The translations under genes and the position numbers were made by a program. A DNA stretch of 34,232 bases from Oscillospiraceae bacterium (lineage in GTDB: Bacteria; Bacillota; Clostridia; Oscillospirales; UBA929): positions 1 to 34,232 of the forward strand of contig JAIRWH010000072.1 in the NCBI GenBank assembly GCA_031253545.1, in the 5' to 3' direction. The notes below the pieces were generated by a model. The model worked only from the letters and a program-made list of their open reading frames with translations. It ran no database searches and had not been told where the DNA came from. Numbering within the stretch: position 1 is the first letter of the stretch; each line of letters begins with the position of its first letter. Positions 6,951-17,001 of the stretch are shown in pieces.

Positions 6951-8609
6951 TCACATCTTCTCCGGCGCGGTCACGCCCAAAAGGCCGAGGCCGTTGGCCA
7001 AGGTCTGCCTGACGCAGGCGCAGAGGGCGGCCCTGCGGTTTTTCAGCGGCTGCGGGGCGGAAGCGAGGCGGCAGGAATCGTAGAAGCGGTGGAAAGCGGC
7101 GGCAAGCTCCATGAGGTAACGGTTGATGCCCGAAGGCTCGTATTGCGAGGCGGCGAGCGCCACTTCCTCCGGGTAGGCGGCGAGCAGGCGCATTGCCGCC
7201 GTCTCGGCGGCGTGGGTAAGCCCCTCGGCGCACGGGTCGGGGTCGGCTTGCACGGTGTTGAGCAATGTGCAGATACGGGCGTGGGCGTACTGCACATAGT
7301 ACACGGGGTTGTCGGCGGAGTGGCGCACGGCGAGGTCTAAGTCGAAGTCGAGCTTATTGTCGGGGCGGCGCATATTGAAGAAGAAGCGCGCCGCGTCCGG
7401 GCCGATTTCGTCGAGCAGGTCCGCGAGGGTCACGGCCTTGCCCGTGCGCTTGGACATGCGCGCGGCCTCGCCGCCGCGCGTGAGCGACACTAACTGCATG
7501 ACCACAAAGCGCAGTTTGCCGCTGTCTAAGCCCAGCGCGCGCAGGGCGGCGGGGAACCGCAGCGTGTGACCGTGGTGGTCCGCGCCGAATATGTTGATAA
7601 TCTCGTGGTAGCCGCGGGCATATTTATCTCTGTGGTAGGCGAGGTCGGAGGCGAAGTAGGTGTAAAAGCCGTTGGCGCGGCGCAGCACCTCGTCTTTGTC
7701 CCAACCCTCGGCGGTAAGCCAGAGCGCGCCGTCTTTCTCGTATGTGCGGCCGCGCCGGGTCAACTCGGCCACGGTGGCCTCCACGTCGCCCGCCGCGTGC
7801 AGCTCGCTTTCGGCAAACCAGCGGTCGAAACGCACGCGGTAGCGTTCCAAGTCGCGCCGCATATTGTCCACGGCAAGCGGCAGGGCGTAAGCGGCAAGCT
7901 CCCGCCTGCGGGTTTCGGGCGGCTCCGGCAGCAGGGTATCGCCATGCAGGGCGATATAGCCGCGCGCGTATTCGGCGATGTATTCGCCCATGTAGCCGTC
8001 GTCGGGCATGGGCGCGTCGAGTCCGAAGGCTTGCAGGTAACGGCACTCGATGCTGCGGGCGAAAGCGTCTACCTGGTGGCCGGCGTCGTTGAGGTAGAAC
8101 TCCCTGCGCACCTCGTGACCCGCGGCTTCCAAGCAGGCGGCGAGGGTGTCGCCCAACACGCCGCCGCGCGCGTTGCCGACGGTCATGGGGCCCGTGGGGT
8201 TGGCGGAGACGAACTCCACCAACACGCGGCGGCCGGTCTTTTCGGCGGCGCGTCCGTAAGACGCGCCTTCGTCGAGTATGGTTTCAAGGGTCTTTGTGTA
8301 AAAGCCCGGCGCGAAGGCGGCGTTGATAAACCCGTTGGGCGCGGCCTCAACGCCCCGGAACATACTCCCGCCAAGCTCCATGCGCGAGACCACCTTTTGG
8401 GCAATTTCGGCGGGCGGCAGGCGCAAAGCCTTGGCGCACACGAGCGCCCAAGCGGAAGCGAGGTCGCCGTGAGAGGCTTCCTTCGGCGGGGCGACCGGGG
8501 GCGCGGGGGCGGCGGGCGCGGACGGCAAAAGCCCCTCCGCCGCGTTTTCGGCGTGGGCGCGCAGTATTAGGGCGGCAAGCTCGCGCTTGGCAAGGCCGAA
8601 TAAGTCCAT
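6951..8609 (-). CDS. argS: Arginine--tRNA ligase
   Basis: VEFVSANPTGPMTVGNARGGVLGDTLA; GADHHGHTLRF; ARMSKRTGKAVTLADLLDEIGPDAARFFF. Confidence 0.97.
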   Translation of the reverse strand: MDLFGLAKRELAALILRAHAENAAEGLLPSAPAAPAPPVAPPKEASHGDLASAWALVCAKALRLPPAEIAQKVVSRMELGGSMFRGVEAAPNGFINAAFAPGFYTKTLETILDEGASYGRAAEKTGRRVLVEFVSANPTGPMTVGNARGGVLGDTLAACLEAAGHEVRREFYLNDAGHQVDAFARSIECRYLQAFGLDAPMPDDGYMGEYIAEYARGYIALHGDTLLPEPPETRRRELAAYALPLAVDNMRRDLERYRVRFDRWFAESELHAAGDVEATVAELTRRGRTYEKDGALWLTAEGWDKDEVLRRANGFYTYFASDLAYHRDKYARGYHEIINIFGADHHGHTLRFPAALRALGLDSGKLRFVVMQLVSLTRGGEAARMSKRTGKAVTLADLLDEIGPDAARFFFNMRRPDNKLDFDLDLAVRHSADNPVYYVQYAHARICTLLNTVQADPDPCAEGLTHAAETAAMRLLAAYPEEVALAASQYEPSGINRYLMELAAAFHRFYDSCRLASAPQPLKNRRAALCACVRQTLANGLGLLGVTAPEKM

Positions 8610-9092
8610 TTAATGGTAAAATCTGTCGCCGGGGCTTTCGGAAAGCGAGGGGGCGGCGTCGCCGCAGGCTTGCGTGTCGGGCGTGACGTGTATGCTCAGC
8701 ACGGACGCGCCGGTCATCTCGTTGTCTAACTCAATGCTGTATCGCATCTCCACGTCGCCGCCGCCGTCGCCGAGGGTGCTGGTGAGGCGGAGGGTGTTCA
8801 CGCCCACGGTGTATGAGCCGGATTCGTTGTCGAAATACGAGAGCAGCTTTTGCCCTTGCTCAAACTCCATGTGGGTGCATTGTTCGCCTTCGCGCGTGAG
8901 CGTCATTTTGTCTTTGAGCACCACGAGCTTTGTGTTGATTTGCCCTAAATATTTGCTGCTTTCCAAATATGAAAGCATATAGCCGCCGGGCACGGGCGAG
9001 AGGAAGCCGCCCGTGGCCATCTCGACGCAGTCGTCATACAGCCCGAGCAGCTGCCTGCCCTTGATGGAAATCCACACGTTTCTTCTGCGCAT
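8610..9092 (-). CDS. DUF1934 domain-containing protein
   Basis: MTLTREGEQCTHMEFEQGQKLLSYFDNESGSYTVGVNT; adjacent to argS as in many clostridia. Confidence 0.75.
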   Translation of the reverse strand: MRRRNVWISIKGRQLLGLYDDCVEMATGGFLSPVPGGYMLSYLESSKYLGQINTKLVVLKDKMTLTREGEQCTHMEFEQGQKLLSYFDNESGSYTVGVNTLRLTSTLGDGGGDVEMRYSIELDNEMTGASVLSIHVTPDTQACGDAAPSLSESPGDRFYH

Positions 9093-9220
9093 AATGTATC
9101 ACACACTTTCTTCCGGAAAGCGAAGCGCGTCCGCGACCGGCACCCGCAATCCGGGACGGGCAGGGATATTGTATCGCGGAAAGGGCGGTTATGTCAAGTG
9201 TGTTTTTTGTGCAAGACCCT

Positions 9221-9255
9221 CCGCCGGGGCAAAGCCGGCAACTTTGCCCCGGCGG
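9221..9255 (-). terminator. Terminator-like hairpin downstream of the 92-aa membrane protein gene
   Basis: Perfect 14-bp stem CCGCCGGGGCAAAG / CTTTGCCCCGGCGG, 7-nt loop. Confidence 0.6.
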
Positions 9256-9273
9256 TCGCGGCAAGCGCGCGGT

Positions 9274-9552
9274 TTATTCTTCGGTTTCCTCCGCTTCGGT
9301 TTGCGCCGTTTCGTTCTCTTCCGCCTGCGGCTCTTGAGCGGCCGGAGCCGCGCCCGCCTTCTTGTTTTGCGCTATGCCGCTCACGAGCAGGGCGGTGTTA
9401 AGCAGGGCGACAAACCCCGCGGCCGCGCCGGCTATGTAGGAGCCGCCCACGGTCTCGCCCGCGGGTATGCTCGCAAAGATGATGTTGGACACGGAGACTG
9501 CCAGCAGCAGCACAATGCTGATTGCCGTGAGGATGATATACTTTTTTGTCAT
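9274..9552 (-). CDS. Small two-TM membrane protein with acidic tail, hypothetical
   Basis: 92 aa, two hydrophobic segments, Glu-rich C-terminus. Confidence 0.55.
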   Translation of the reverse strand: MTKKYIILTAISIVLLLAVSVSNIIFASIPAGETVGGSYIAGAAAGFVALLNTALLVSGIAQNKKAGAAPAAQEPQAEENETAQTEAEETEE

Positions 9553-9634
9553 GGTCTTTCACAATCCTTTCCGTTGTTACCGCAGAAACAGTCGGCGGCA
9601 GTTTTCCCTGCGCCTTTCCGCCCTGCGGCGGCCG

Positions 9635-10189
9635 TTATCTTCGGAGGTAACGCTTTATTCGGTAGGGCACGCGGGGCGCGCGTTTCTTTGCGGCGGGCCT
9701 TATGCGGGAGATGAGCCAGGCGGGCAGAAACAGCAGCGGCGCGGACAGGAGCGTGACGGCGGCTTCGGGCGCGGCGATGAGCCATAGGGCGGCTATGCCC
9801 GCCCTGCCCGGCAGGGCTTGGCAGAACAGGAAGTGGAGCAGGCCCGTGAGCAGCACCCCTGCGGGGCAGATGGCGGCGCAGGCGGCAACCTTGCCGGAAA
9901 AGAGGCTGCCCGCGTGGCGGCCGGCTGCCGCCGAGAGCAGCATGAGCGCCACGGAGTAGAAGACACCCGTGCCGAAGAATACCGTGTCGCACAGCACCCC
10001 CGCCGCGAGGCCGAACCACAGCCCCGACCATTCGCCCTCCAATACCGCCACAATGAGCGGCAGCAACGGCAGCCACATGGGGCGCACGGGCAGGAGCGCG
10101 GGAAAGAGGGATAATTGCAAGAGGAACACGAAGAGCGTCAGCGCGCCATACAGCGCCCATACGGCGTATGCGGCGGCGCGCGCGCTCAC
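9635..10189 (-). CDS. mreD: Rod shape-determining protein MreD
   Basis: Polytopic, 4-bp overlap with mreC; LLPLIVAVLEGEWSGLWFGLAAGVLCDTVFFG. Confidence 0.85.
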   Translation of the reverse strand: MSARAAAYAVWALYGALTLFVFLLQLSLFPALLPVRPMWLPLLPLIVAVLEGEWSGLWFGLAAGVLCDTVFFGTGVFYSVALMLLSAAAGRHAGSLFSGKVAACAAICPAGVLLTGLLHFLFCQALPGRAGIAALWLIAAPEAAVTLLSAPLLFLPAWLISRIRPAAKKRAPRVPYRIKRYLRR

Positions 10190-11040
10190 GGCTCACCCAC
10201 CTGCTCGTAGGCAATCACCACATACACGGCGGAGAGCCTGTCCGGCGACACGGCGGGGACAAGCTCCGCCGTGAGCGAAAAGCCGTCTTTTTCGTCGTAG
10301 ACGGAGGCCACGGCGGCAATAGGCAGCCCCGGCGGCAACACCCCTCCCGCGCCCGACGTGAGCACGAGGTCGCCTATGCGTAAGTCGCTGCCCGAAGGCA
10401 GCCTGAGCAAGCCCAACCTGCCGCGCGTCATCAGGTCAAACCGCCCCTCGGCCACGGCGGTCTGCGCCGTGCGGTATACCACCGCCCCGGCGGCAAACGA
10501 GGAATCCGTGACGAGCCGGACGACGCACCAACCGGGCGACACCTCCGCCACCACCCCCACAAGGCAGCCCCCGCCTTCGGCGGAGAGCACGCTGTGGCCT
10601 GCGGCGATGCCTGCGGACGAGCCTTTGTCTAACGTGAGCGTCCGCGCCCAGTTGGATGTGCTGCGGGCGGTGACCGCGGCGGACACGAAGACGAAAGACG
10701 GCCTTGTCTCTTTCAGCCCCGCGATGACGCGCAGCTCCTCGTTTTCACGCCGCATACCCTCCAATTCGCGGTTTTCGCGCCTTAGGCGCTCGATTTCCGC
10801 CGCCAGCGCCGTGTTTTCGGCTTGCAGGGCATCGTAGTCGCGTATATAGCCGAGAAAGGAAGATGCGCCGCCGGAGACGGAGGAGGCGAGAAGGCGAAAC
10901 GGTTTTGTGACGAAACCGGCGGCGGAGGTGAGGATGGAGGCGCGGCCGCTCGTGAACGCCGAGATTATGCCCATGATAACGAGCGCGACGCCGACCGCGG
11001 CGGCCGTGAACGCCGCCTTACGCTTGAGGAGCCGTTTCAC
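10186..11040 (-). CDS. mreC: Rod shape-determining protein MreC
   Basis: N-terminal TM, coiled coil LQAENTALAAEIERLRRENRELEGMRRENEELR, beta domain GxVVEVSPGWCVVRLVTDSS. Confidence 0.92.
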   Translation of the reverse strand: MKRLLKRKAAFTAAAVGVALVIMGIISAFTSGRASILTSAAGFVTKPFRLLASSVSGGASSFLGYIRDYDALQAENTALAAEIERLRRENRELEGMRRENEELRVIAGLKETRPSFVFVSAAVTARSTSNWARTLTLDKGSSAGIAAGHSVLSAEGGGCLVGVVAEVSPGWCVVRLVTDSSFAAGAVVYRTAQTAVAEGRFDLMTRGRLGLLRLPSGSDLRIGDLVLTSGAGGVLPPGLPIAAVASVYDEKDGFSLTAELVPAVSPDRLSAVYVVIAYEQVGEP

Positions 11041-11055
11041 GCCTTCGTTTTGCCC

Positions 11056-11646
11056 CTAAGGGTCGCAGGAAACGAGCAGGTCTAACCCGTAGTCGGCCAG
11101 CAGGTGCGAAAGGCGGTACAGCGGCATGCCCATCACGTTGTAATAGTCGCCGTCCAAGCGTTCGCACAGGAGCGCCCCGCGCCCCTGTATGCCATACGCC
11201 CCCGCTTTGTCCAACGATTCGCCGCAGGCCACGTATGACTCGATTTGCTCCTGCGTGAGCGAACGTATGAGCACGCCCGTGACCTCAATCTCCGTCTTCA
11301 TCTTGCCGTCTTGCGACACGGTGACGCCCGTGTACACGGAATGCCAGTCGCCGCTGATGCTGCGGAGCATCTCCGCCGCCTGCCGCGCGTCGGCGGGTTT
11401 GCCGAGTATGCGCCCGCCGTGCCACACCACGGTGTCCGCGCCGATGATGATGTCCGACGGCTCGCACTTGGGCATGACCTTCTCCGCCTTCTTGCGGCTC
11501 CAGTGCGCCACAAGGTCCTCCGGCGGGAACCCCGGCACCACCGTTTCGTCCACCTCCGGGTTGATGATTTCATAGTCTTTCAGGCCGATGGCGGCAAACA
11601 GCGCCGCCCTGCGCGGAGACGAGGACGCGAGTACGATTTTCCTCAC
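11056..11646 (-). CDS. maf: Maf family nucleotide pyrophosphatase
   Basis: IVLASSSPRRAALFAAIG; GADTVVWHGGRILGKPADARQAAEMLRSISGDWHSVYTGV; YGIQGRGA. Confidence 0.95.
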   Translation of the reverse strand: MRKIVLASSSPRRAALFAAIGLKDYEIINPEVDETVVPGFPPEDLVAHWSRKKAEKVMPKCEPSDIIIGADTVVWHGGRILGKPADARQAAEMLRSISGDWHSVYTGVTVSQDGKMKTEIEVTGVLIRSLTQEQIESYVACGESLDKAGAYGIQGRGALLCERLDGDYYNVMGMPLYRLSHLLADYGLDLLVSCDP

Positions 11647-11661
11647 TGCGTTCAGTCCTTT

Positions 11662-13584
11662 CTATTGTTCCATGAAATAAAAGCCCGTGTCGTGGCGGTT
11701 GGGTTCGTAGCGACCCCTGCCCATGTGGCGCTCCGTGACCTGCACACATTCGCGCGCGTTTTCCGTGGTGAAGAACAGCCGCGCCGCCCAAAGCCCCGCG
11801 CGCTTCCACGCGCGTTTCTTGACCATCCAGAGTTTGGACGCGCCGAGCAGGAGACTGCGGTGGCCGGATTCGCGAACGACAGGGTAATACTCGCCGCGTT
11901 TATCCACAAGAGCGGTGCGCCCGTCGCAGTTGCAGAGGTTGCCGTTTTTCCTGATGAGGCAGGCTTCCGAAAGGAGCAGCGGCAACCTGCCGTAAATGAG
12001 CAGTTCCGTGTCTAATACGTGCGAAAGTTCCCTCACGGCGGCGAGCGGGAGCGCGGGCGAGAGCAGCGCGGAGAGCGCGCCCATGCGCCGCAGCTCCCTG
12101 AGCGTTTGCGAATTGGATACGCAAAAGTCCGCCCTCACGGCAAACCCCGCGTTCGCGGCGACGGCTATGTGGCACGGGTGGCTGACCGCAGCCTCCCGCA
12201 GCCCCAGCGCGCGCGCTTTTTGTAACGATTCGGCGACCCCGGGCTGTTCGTCGTCCGTAATTACGCGCGGCAGAAACGCCACCGCGGTTACGCCCTTGTC
12301 GGCCGCCTGCCTCACCCTCTGGGGCGCTTTCACAATTTCGTCGAGCGGCAGATACAGCCGCTCCGGCATGAGCTCCGCGAGGTCGGGGGTAAGCTGGTCG
12401 GCGCGTGTGAGATGCACCGTCACGGCGGGGTCGTCTCTGCGCGGGTATATGTGTACACCCGGGTTAAAGTGGCCCGGCGCGCGTTCGGGGGGAGCCACCC
12501 GGGCTTGGTGCAGCTTCGCGAGCACATCCGCCTTCATGCGGGCGAAGTCCGCGCCGGGTATGGCGAGCGCGCCGTCTATCTCGCTCTTGGCGTCCTTGCA
12601 GAAGAAAGGTGGCGCGCAATGGTTGCGCAAACGCATGTTGTATTCCGCCTCGCTCAAAAAATGCTCCGGCGTATCCGCGGGTTCGGGGCCGGCCGTGTAT
12701 TCGGTGTGGCCGCAATAGTCGTCGGCGGCGATGCCGGCGGGCAGGGCGTGTTGCAGCTTGAAAAGGAAACGCACCGCCACGCGCGGCGGCTCCGGGGCGT
12801 TTTCGTCCTCGCGCCGCAGCTCTTGCGAGAGCGATTCCTTCTTCTCCGGGCGGTACCCTTTGCCCGCAAGCGCGTCGCGGGCGACTTTCACCACATAAGC
12901 GTTTTCCTCCGGTGTGCAGGGGTAGGCATCCACGCCGAATACGTCTATGCCGGAACGGGCGAGGTTCGGCCCGCGCGCGAGGAGGTCTATGGCGGGCGCG
13001 GACAGGGGCGTGGAGTCCGCTTTGTTGGCGTAGCCGTAAGGCTTTTCGCAGGCGCGGGCGCAGCGCGGGCCGCTGAGGAAACAGGGCACGGAGGCGGAAG
13101 ACAGGCAGCCGCGCGAATATATGGGTAGCTGCAATTGGAGCTTCCCGCCGCCGCGAGAGGTAAGGCTGTCTTCGGTGAGGCGGGAATAGGGGGCGAGCAC
13201 GGCGCGCGAGCAACCCGCGTCCGAGGCGAAGCGCAGGCCCGACGAGCTGTGGACCCCAAGCCAATGTATGAGCGCGTCCGGCGCTTCCGCGCGCACCATG
13301 CGCAATACGCCTATGTCGGCCACGAGCGCGGCATCTAACCCCGCGCGGTAACAGGCGCGCAGTACGCCGTATGAGTCGGGCAGGGTTTTGTCCGTGTGGG
13401 CGTGGGAAAGGTCGAGTACCGTGACCACGCCGCGAAGGCGGCAATAAACCGTGATGTCTGCGGCAAGCTGCGCGGCGAGGGGGGGTTCCGCGTGAAAACG
13501 TATGAGCAACTCGTCCGCGCCCCTGCGAACCGCCGCCTTCGCGGATTCGGGGCAGACGCAGGCGGCTTGGACGGCAAAGCTCAC
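11662..13584 (-). CDS. U32 family peptidase-like protein
   Basis: Repeated beta/alpha half-domains; SGPRCARACEKPYGYAN Cys region; 4-bp overlap with zapA. Confidence 0.75.
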   Translation of the reverse strand: MSFAVQAACVCPESAKAAVRRGADELLIRFHAEPPLAAQLAADITVYCRLRGVVTVLDLSHAHTDKTLPDSYGVLRACYRAGLDAALVADIGVLRMVRAEAPDALIHWLGVHSSSGLRFASDAGCSRAVLAPYSRLTEDSLTSRGGGKLQLQLPIYSRGCLSSASVPCFLSGPRCARACEKPYGYANKADSTPLSAPAIDLLARGPNLARSGIDVFGVDAYPCTPEENAYVVKVARDALAGKGYRPEKKESLSQELRREDENAPEPPRVAVRFLFKLQHALPAGIAADDYCGHTEYTAGPEPADTPEHFLSEAEYNMRLRNHCAPPFFCKDAKSEIDGALAIPGADFARMKADVLAKLHQARVAPPERAPGHFNPGVHIYPRRDDPAVTVHLTRADQLTPDLAELMPERLYLPLDEIVKAPQRVRQAADKGVTAVAFLPRVITDDEQPGVAESLQKARALGLREAAVSHPCHIAVAANAGFAVRADFCVSNSQTLRELRRMGALSALLSPALPLAAVRELSHVLDTELLIYGRLPLLLSEACLIRKNGNLCNCDGRTALVDKRGEYYPVVRESGHRSLLLGASKLWMVKKRAWKRAGLWAARLFFTTENARECVQVTERHMGRGRYEPNRHDTGFYFMEQ

Positions 13585-13898
13585 CGATTGGTGTTTCTAA
13601 GCCGGGAAATTTCCCGCCTCGCTTCGTTTAGCTCCGCTTTCAGCTTTTGCGTGTCTTCGAGGTACTCCCTGACCTGGCCGCGCAGATGGTCGGCCGTGTC
13701 GGCCATCTTTTGCACTTTGTCGGCCATGTTCAGGGCCGCCATAATAGCGGCGTGGAGGAGCGAAAGGCCGCCGCCCTCGCGCACGTTGGCGATTTCCGCG
13801 TCTACCTGCGCCGCCACGCGCTGCACATAGGTCTCCTCCTCGTCCGTGAGCAGCACATAGTCCTGCCCCGCCACCACCACGGTTATGCGGCTTTTCAT
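13581..13898 (-). CDS. zapA: Cell division protein ZapA-like
   Basis: MKSRITVVVAGQDYVLLTDEEETYVQRVAAQVDAEIANV...HAAIMAALNMADKV. Confidence 0.88.
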   Translation of the reverse strand: MKSRITVVVAGQDYVLLTDEEETYVQRVAAQVDAEIANVREGGGLSLLHAAIMAALNMADKVQKMADTADHLRGQVREYLEDTQKLKAELNEARREISRLRNTNR

Positions 13899-13911
13899 TC
13901 GCTAAAACCTC

Positions 13912-16671
13912 CTATTGAGCGGCCTGTGTGAAACCACAGCACTTTTTGTACTTTTTCCCGCTGCCGCACGGGCACGGGTCGTTGCGCCCTATCTTTTGCG
14001 CGGCGCTTTTACGCACGGGCGTTTTCTTTTGCGGCGTATCGCCGCCCACGCTTTCCGTGAGCCCCTTGGCCACAGCCTCGCGCTTGGGGCTTTCGCCGCC
14101 CTGCACGCGCACCACAAAGAGGGCGCGTATGGTGTCGTCGCGTATTGTGCCCACCATTTCCTCAAACATGGCGAAGCCCTCGCGTTTATATTCCGCCACG
14201 GGGTCGGTCTGGGCGTATGCCCGCAAGCCGATGCCCTGGCGAAGCTCGTGCATGGCGTCTATGTGGTCCATCCACTTTTGGTCCACCGTGCGCAGCAAGA
14301 TGACGCGCTCCAGTTCGCGCATGAGCTCCTCGCCCAAAGAGGCGGTCTTGGCGGCATACACCGCCCCCGCCCTCTCGCGCAGCCACCGCCCCGCCTCCTC
14401 GGCCGTGAGCTCCGCCGCGCCGCCGCCGGGCGGCCTGTCGCGCTCGCCGAGAAACACGCCGATAAACGGCAGGCACAGCTCCGAGATTTGCGCGCTGTCG
14501 AGGTGGCGGCTCTCGCCCGCCACGCGCGCCACGGCATCCGCGCAGTAGTCGTCGAGCATACCCTCTATGTAGGGGCGGAGGTCCTCGCCGCTGAGGACTT
14601 TGCGCCGCTGGCCGTATATGGTGGCGCGTTGCGTGTTCATAACGTCGTCGTATTGCAATACATGCTTGCGGGTCTGGAAGTTGCGCGACTCCACGCGCTT
14701 TTGCGCGCCCTCGATGGCGTTGGAAAGCACACGCTGCTCGATGGGCGTGTCTTCGTCCATGCCGAGCCTGTCCAACATGGCGTTGATGGTGTCTAAACGC
14801 GAGCCGGCGAACAGGCGCATGAGGTCGTCTTCCATAGATATGAAGAAGCGGCTCATGCCGGGGTCGCCCTGGCGGCCGCTCCGCCCGCGCAGCTGGTTGT
14901 CTATGCGGCGCGATTCGTGGCGCTCCGTGCCGATGATATACAGCCCGCCCGCCTCTCGCACCTTCTCCGCCTCCGGCTCAATGGCCGCCTTGTGCCTGTT
15001 TTCGAGCGCGCGCAGCTTTTCGCGCGCGGCGAGCACCTGTTCGTCCTGCGTGTCGGCAAAGCCGCCCGCCGCCGTGATAATCTCCTCCGGCACACCTTCG
15101 GCGCGGAGGGTTTCCCGCGCGAGGTATTCCGCGTTGCCGCCGAGCATGATGTCTGTGCCGCGCCCCGCCATGTTGGTGGCGATGGTCACGGCTCCCACAT
15201 GGCCGGCTTGCGCCACAAACTGCGCCTCGCGCTCGTGGTGCTTCGCGTTGAGCACCGTGTGCGGTATGCCCTCTTTGCGGAGCATATCCGAGAGCTGCTC
15301 GGACTTCTCTATGCTGATGGTGCCCACGAGCACGGGCTGCCCGCGTTCGGCGCAGGCCTTGACCTCCGCCACCACGGCGCGGAACTTGCCCCTTTCCGTG
15401 CGGTATACGCAGTCGGGGAAGTCGGTGCGTATCATGGGGCGGTTGGTGGGCACCTCGATGATGTCGAGCTTGTATATTGCGCCGAACTCTTCTTCCTCGG
15501 TGAGAGCCGTGCCCGTCATGCCGGAGAGGTTATTGTACAGGCGGAAGTAATTCTGGAAGGTGATGGTGGCAAGGGTCTTGCTCTCCCGCTCCACCTTCAC
15601 CCGCTCCTTGGCCTCGATGGCCTGGTGCAGCCCTTCGGAATAGCGGCGGCCGAGCATGAGGCGGCCGGTGAACTCGTCTACGATGATGACTTGCCCGTCG
15701 CGCACCACATAGTCTATGTCGCGGCGCATCACGCCGCGCGCGCGTATGGCTTGGTTGATGTGGTGGTATATGGTGGTGTTTTCTATGTCGGCAAGGTTTT
15801 GCAGGCCGAAGAACTCCTCGGCCTTCTTCACCCCCGCGGGCGTGAGCGAGGCCGTGCGCGCCTTTTCGTCCACCACATAATCCGCCCCGGCAAAGTCGTG
15901 CTCCACTTTTGCGTCCAATTCCGCCACGCGCAGGGGCTTGAGCCTGTGGGCGAGCGAATCGGCGCGGGAGTAAAGTTCTGTGGACTTGTCGCCCTGGCCG
16001 GAGATGATGAGCGGTGTGCGCGCCTCGTCTATGAGTATGGAGTCCACCTCGTCCACAATGGCGAAGTTGTGCCCGCGCTGCACGAGGTCGCGCGAATACA
16101 GCGCCATGTTGTCGCGTAGGTAGTCGAAGCCGAGTTCGTTGTTGGTGCCGTAGGTGATGTCGCAGGCGTAGGCGGCGCGGCGCTCTTCGGTGGATAGGCC
16201 GTGCACGATAAGCCCCACCGTCATGCCCAAAAAGCGGTAGATTTTGCCCTCGCGCCCGCTTTGGTAGCGCGCGAGGTAGTCGTTTACGGTCACCACGTGC
16301 ACGCCTTCGCCGCGCAGGGCGTTAAGGTAGGCGGCAAATACCGCCGTGAGGGTCTTGCCTTCGCCCGTCTTCATTTCGGCGATACGCCCCTGGTGCAGCA
16401 CCACGCCGCCGGCAAGCTGCACATGAAACGCCCGCTGACCCAGCACGCGCACACCCGCCTCGCGCACGGCGGCAAAAGCCTCCGGCAGCAGCCCGTCAAG
16501 CTCCTCGCCTTCGTTCAGCCGCGCGCGGAAAGCGGGGGTGAGGGCGCGCAGTTCGCCGTCGCTCATGGCTTGGAAACGCGGCTCCAATGCCTCCGCGGCC
16601 TCCACAAGGGGGGTTATCCGTTTCAGCTCCCGCGCGGACCTTGTGCCGAATATGGCCGTGAGTAGCGACAT
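13912..16671 (-). CDS. secA: Preprotein translocase subunit SecA
   Basis: [51 protein letters not shown]-terminal [20 protein letters not shown]. Confidence 0.98.
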   Translation of the reverse strand: MSLLTAIFGTRSARELKRITPLVEAAEALEPRFQAMSDGELRALTPAFRARLNEGEELDGLLPEAFAAVREAGVRVLGQRAFHVQLAGGVVLHQGRIAEMKTGEGKTLTAVFAAYLNALRGEGVHVVTVNDYLARYQSGREGKIYRFLGMTVGLIVHGLSTEERRAAYACDITYGTNNELGFDYLRDNMALYSRDLVQRGHNFAIVDEVDSILIDEARTPLIISGQGDKSTELYSRADSLAHRLKPLRVAELDAKVEHDFAGADYVVDEKARTASLTPAGVKKAEEFFGLQNLADIENTTIYHHINQAIRARGVMRRDIDYVVRDGQVIIVDEFTGRLMLGRRYSEGLHQAIEAKERVKVERESKTLATITFQNYFRLYNNLSGMTGTALTEEEEFGAIYKLDIIEVPTNRPMIRTDFPDCVYRTERGKFRAVVAEVKACAERGQPVLVGTISIEKSEQLSDMLRKEGIPHTVLNAKHHEREAQFVAQAGHVGAVTIATNMAGRGTDIMLGGNAEYLARETLRAEGVPEEIITAAGGFADTQDEQVLAAREKLRALENRHKAAIEPEAEKVREAGGLYIIGTERHESRRIDNQLRGRSGRQGDPGMSRFFISMEDDLMRLFAGSRLDTINAMLDRLGMDEDTPIEQRVLSNAIEGAQKRVESRNFQTRKHVLQYDDVMNTQRATIYGQRRKVLSGEDLRPYIEGMLDDYCADAVARVAGESRHLDSAQISELCLPFIGVFLGERDRPPGGGAAELTAEEAGRWLRERAGAVYAAKTASLGEELMRELERVILLRTVDQKWMDHIDAMHELRQGIGLRAYAQTDPVAEYKREGFAMFEEMVGTIRDDTIRALFVVRVQGGESPKREAVAKGLTESVGGDTPQKKTPVRKSAAQKIGRNDPCPCGSGKKYKKCCGFTQAAQ

Positions 16672-16802
16672 AACGCCTCCCGCAATGTGTGAGATTGACC
16701 TTTGCCACCCCCCAGTATATCACTTGCGCGGTGAAAATGCAAAAGTCTTTTTTGCGCGGGGCGTTGGAACGCGGGGAGAGCGCGGGGCGGCGCTTGGGGC
16801 GC

Positions 16803-16849
16803 TTTTTGCTTTCCCGCCCCGCGCCGGACGCGAGGCGGGAAAGCAAAAA
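16803..16849. terminator. Perfect 16-bp hairpin (bidirectional terminator-like)
   Basis: TTTTTGCTTTCCCGCC / GGCGGGAAAGCAAAAA. Confidence 0.7.
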
Positions 16850-16873
16850 CCGAGGCGCGGAGCCTCGGTTTTT
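16845..16873 (-). terminator. Terminator immediately 3' of tRNA-Glu
   Basis: AAAAACCGAGGC / GCCTCGGTTTTT perfect 12-bp stem, 5-nt loop. Confidence 0.85.
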
Positions 16874-16947
16874 GGTGACCCGTAGGGGAATCGAACCCCT
16901 GTTTCCGGCGTGAGAGGCCGACGTCTTGACCGCTTGACCAACGGGCC
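16873..16947 (-). tRNA. tRNA-Glu (anticodon CTC), CCA encoded
   Basis: Reverse complement GGCCCGTTGGTCAAGCGGTCAAGACGTCGGCCTCTCACGCCGGAAACAGGGGTTCGATTCCCCTACGGGTCACCA. Confidence 0.97.
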
Positions 16948-17001
16948 GTGACGGGCGCGGGGAAGTCGCGGGGATAGCGCGGGACGAGGGGCGGGGGCGG
17001 C

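Noticed and set aside
9093-9270. T-box or riboswitch upstream of the DUF1934-argS pair
   Set aside because: Only a terminator-like hairpin for the upstream gene is visible; no T-box AGGGUGGNACCGCG sequence found.
12412-13444. Plus (12412-13128) and minus (12464-13444) alternative ORFs in the U32 gene
   Set aside because: Composition-driven alternative frames; the 640-aa frame has consistent protein character and operon overlap with zapA.
14917-16119. 400-aa plus-strand ORF within secA
   Set aside because: Shadow of secA codons, no recognisable family.
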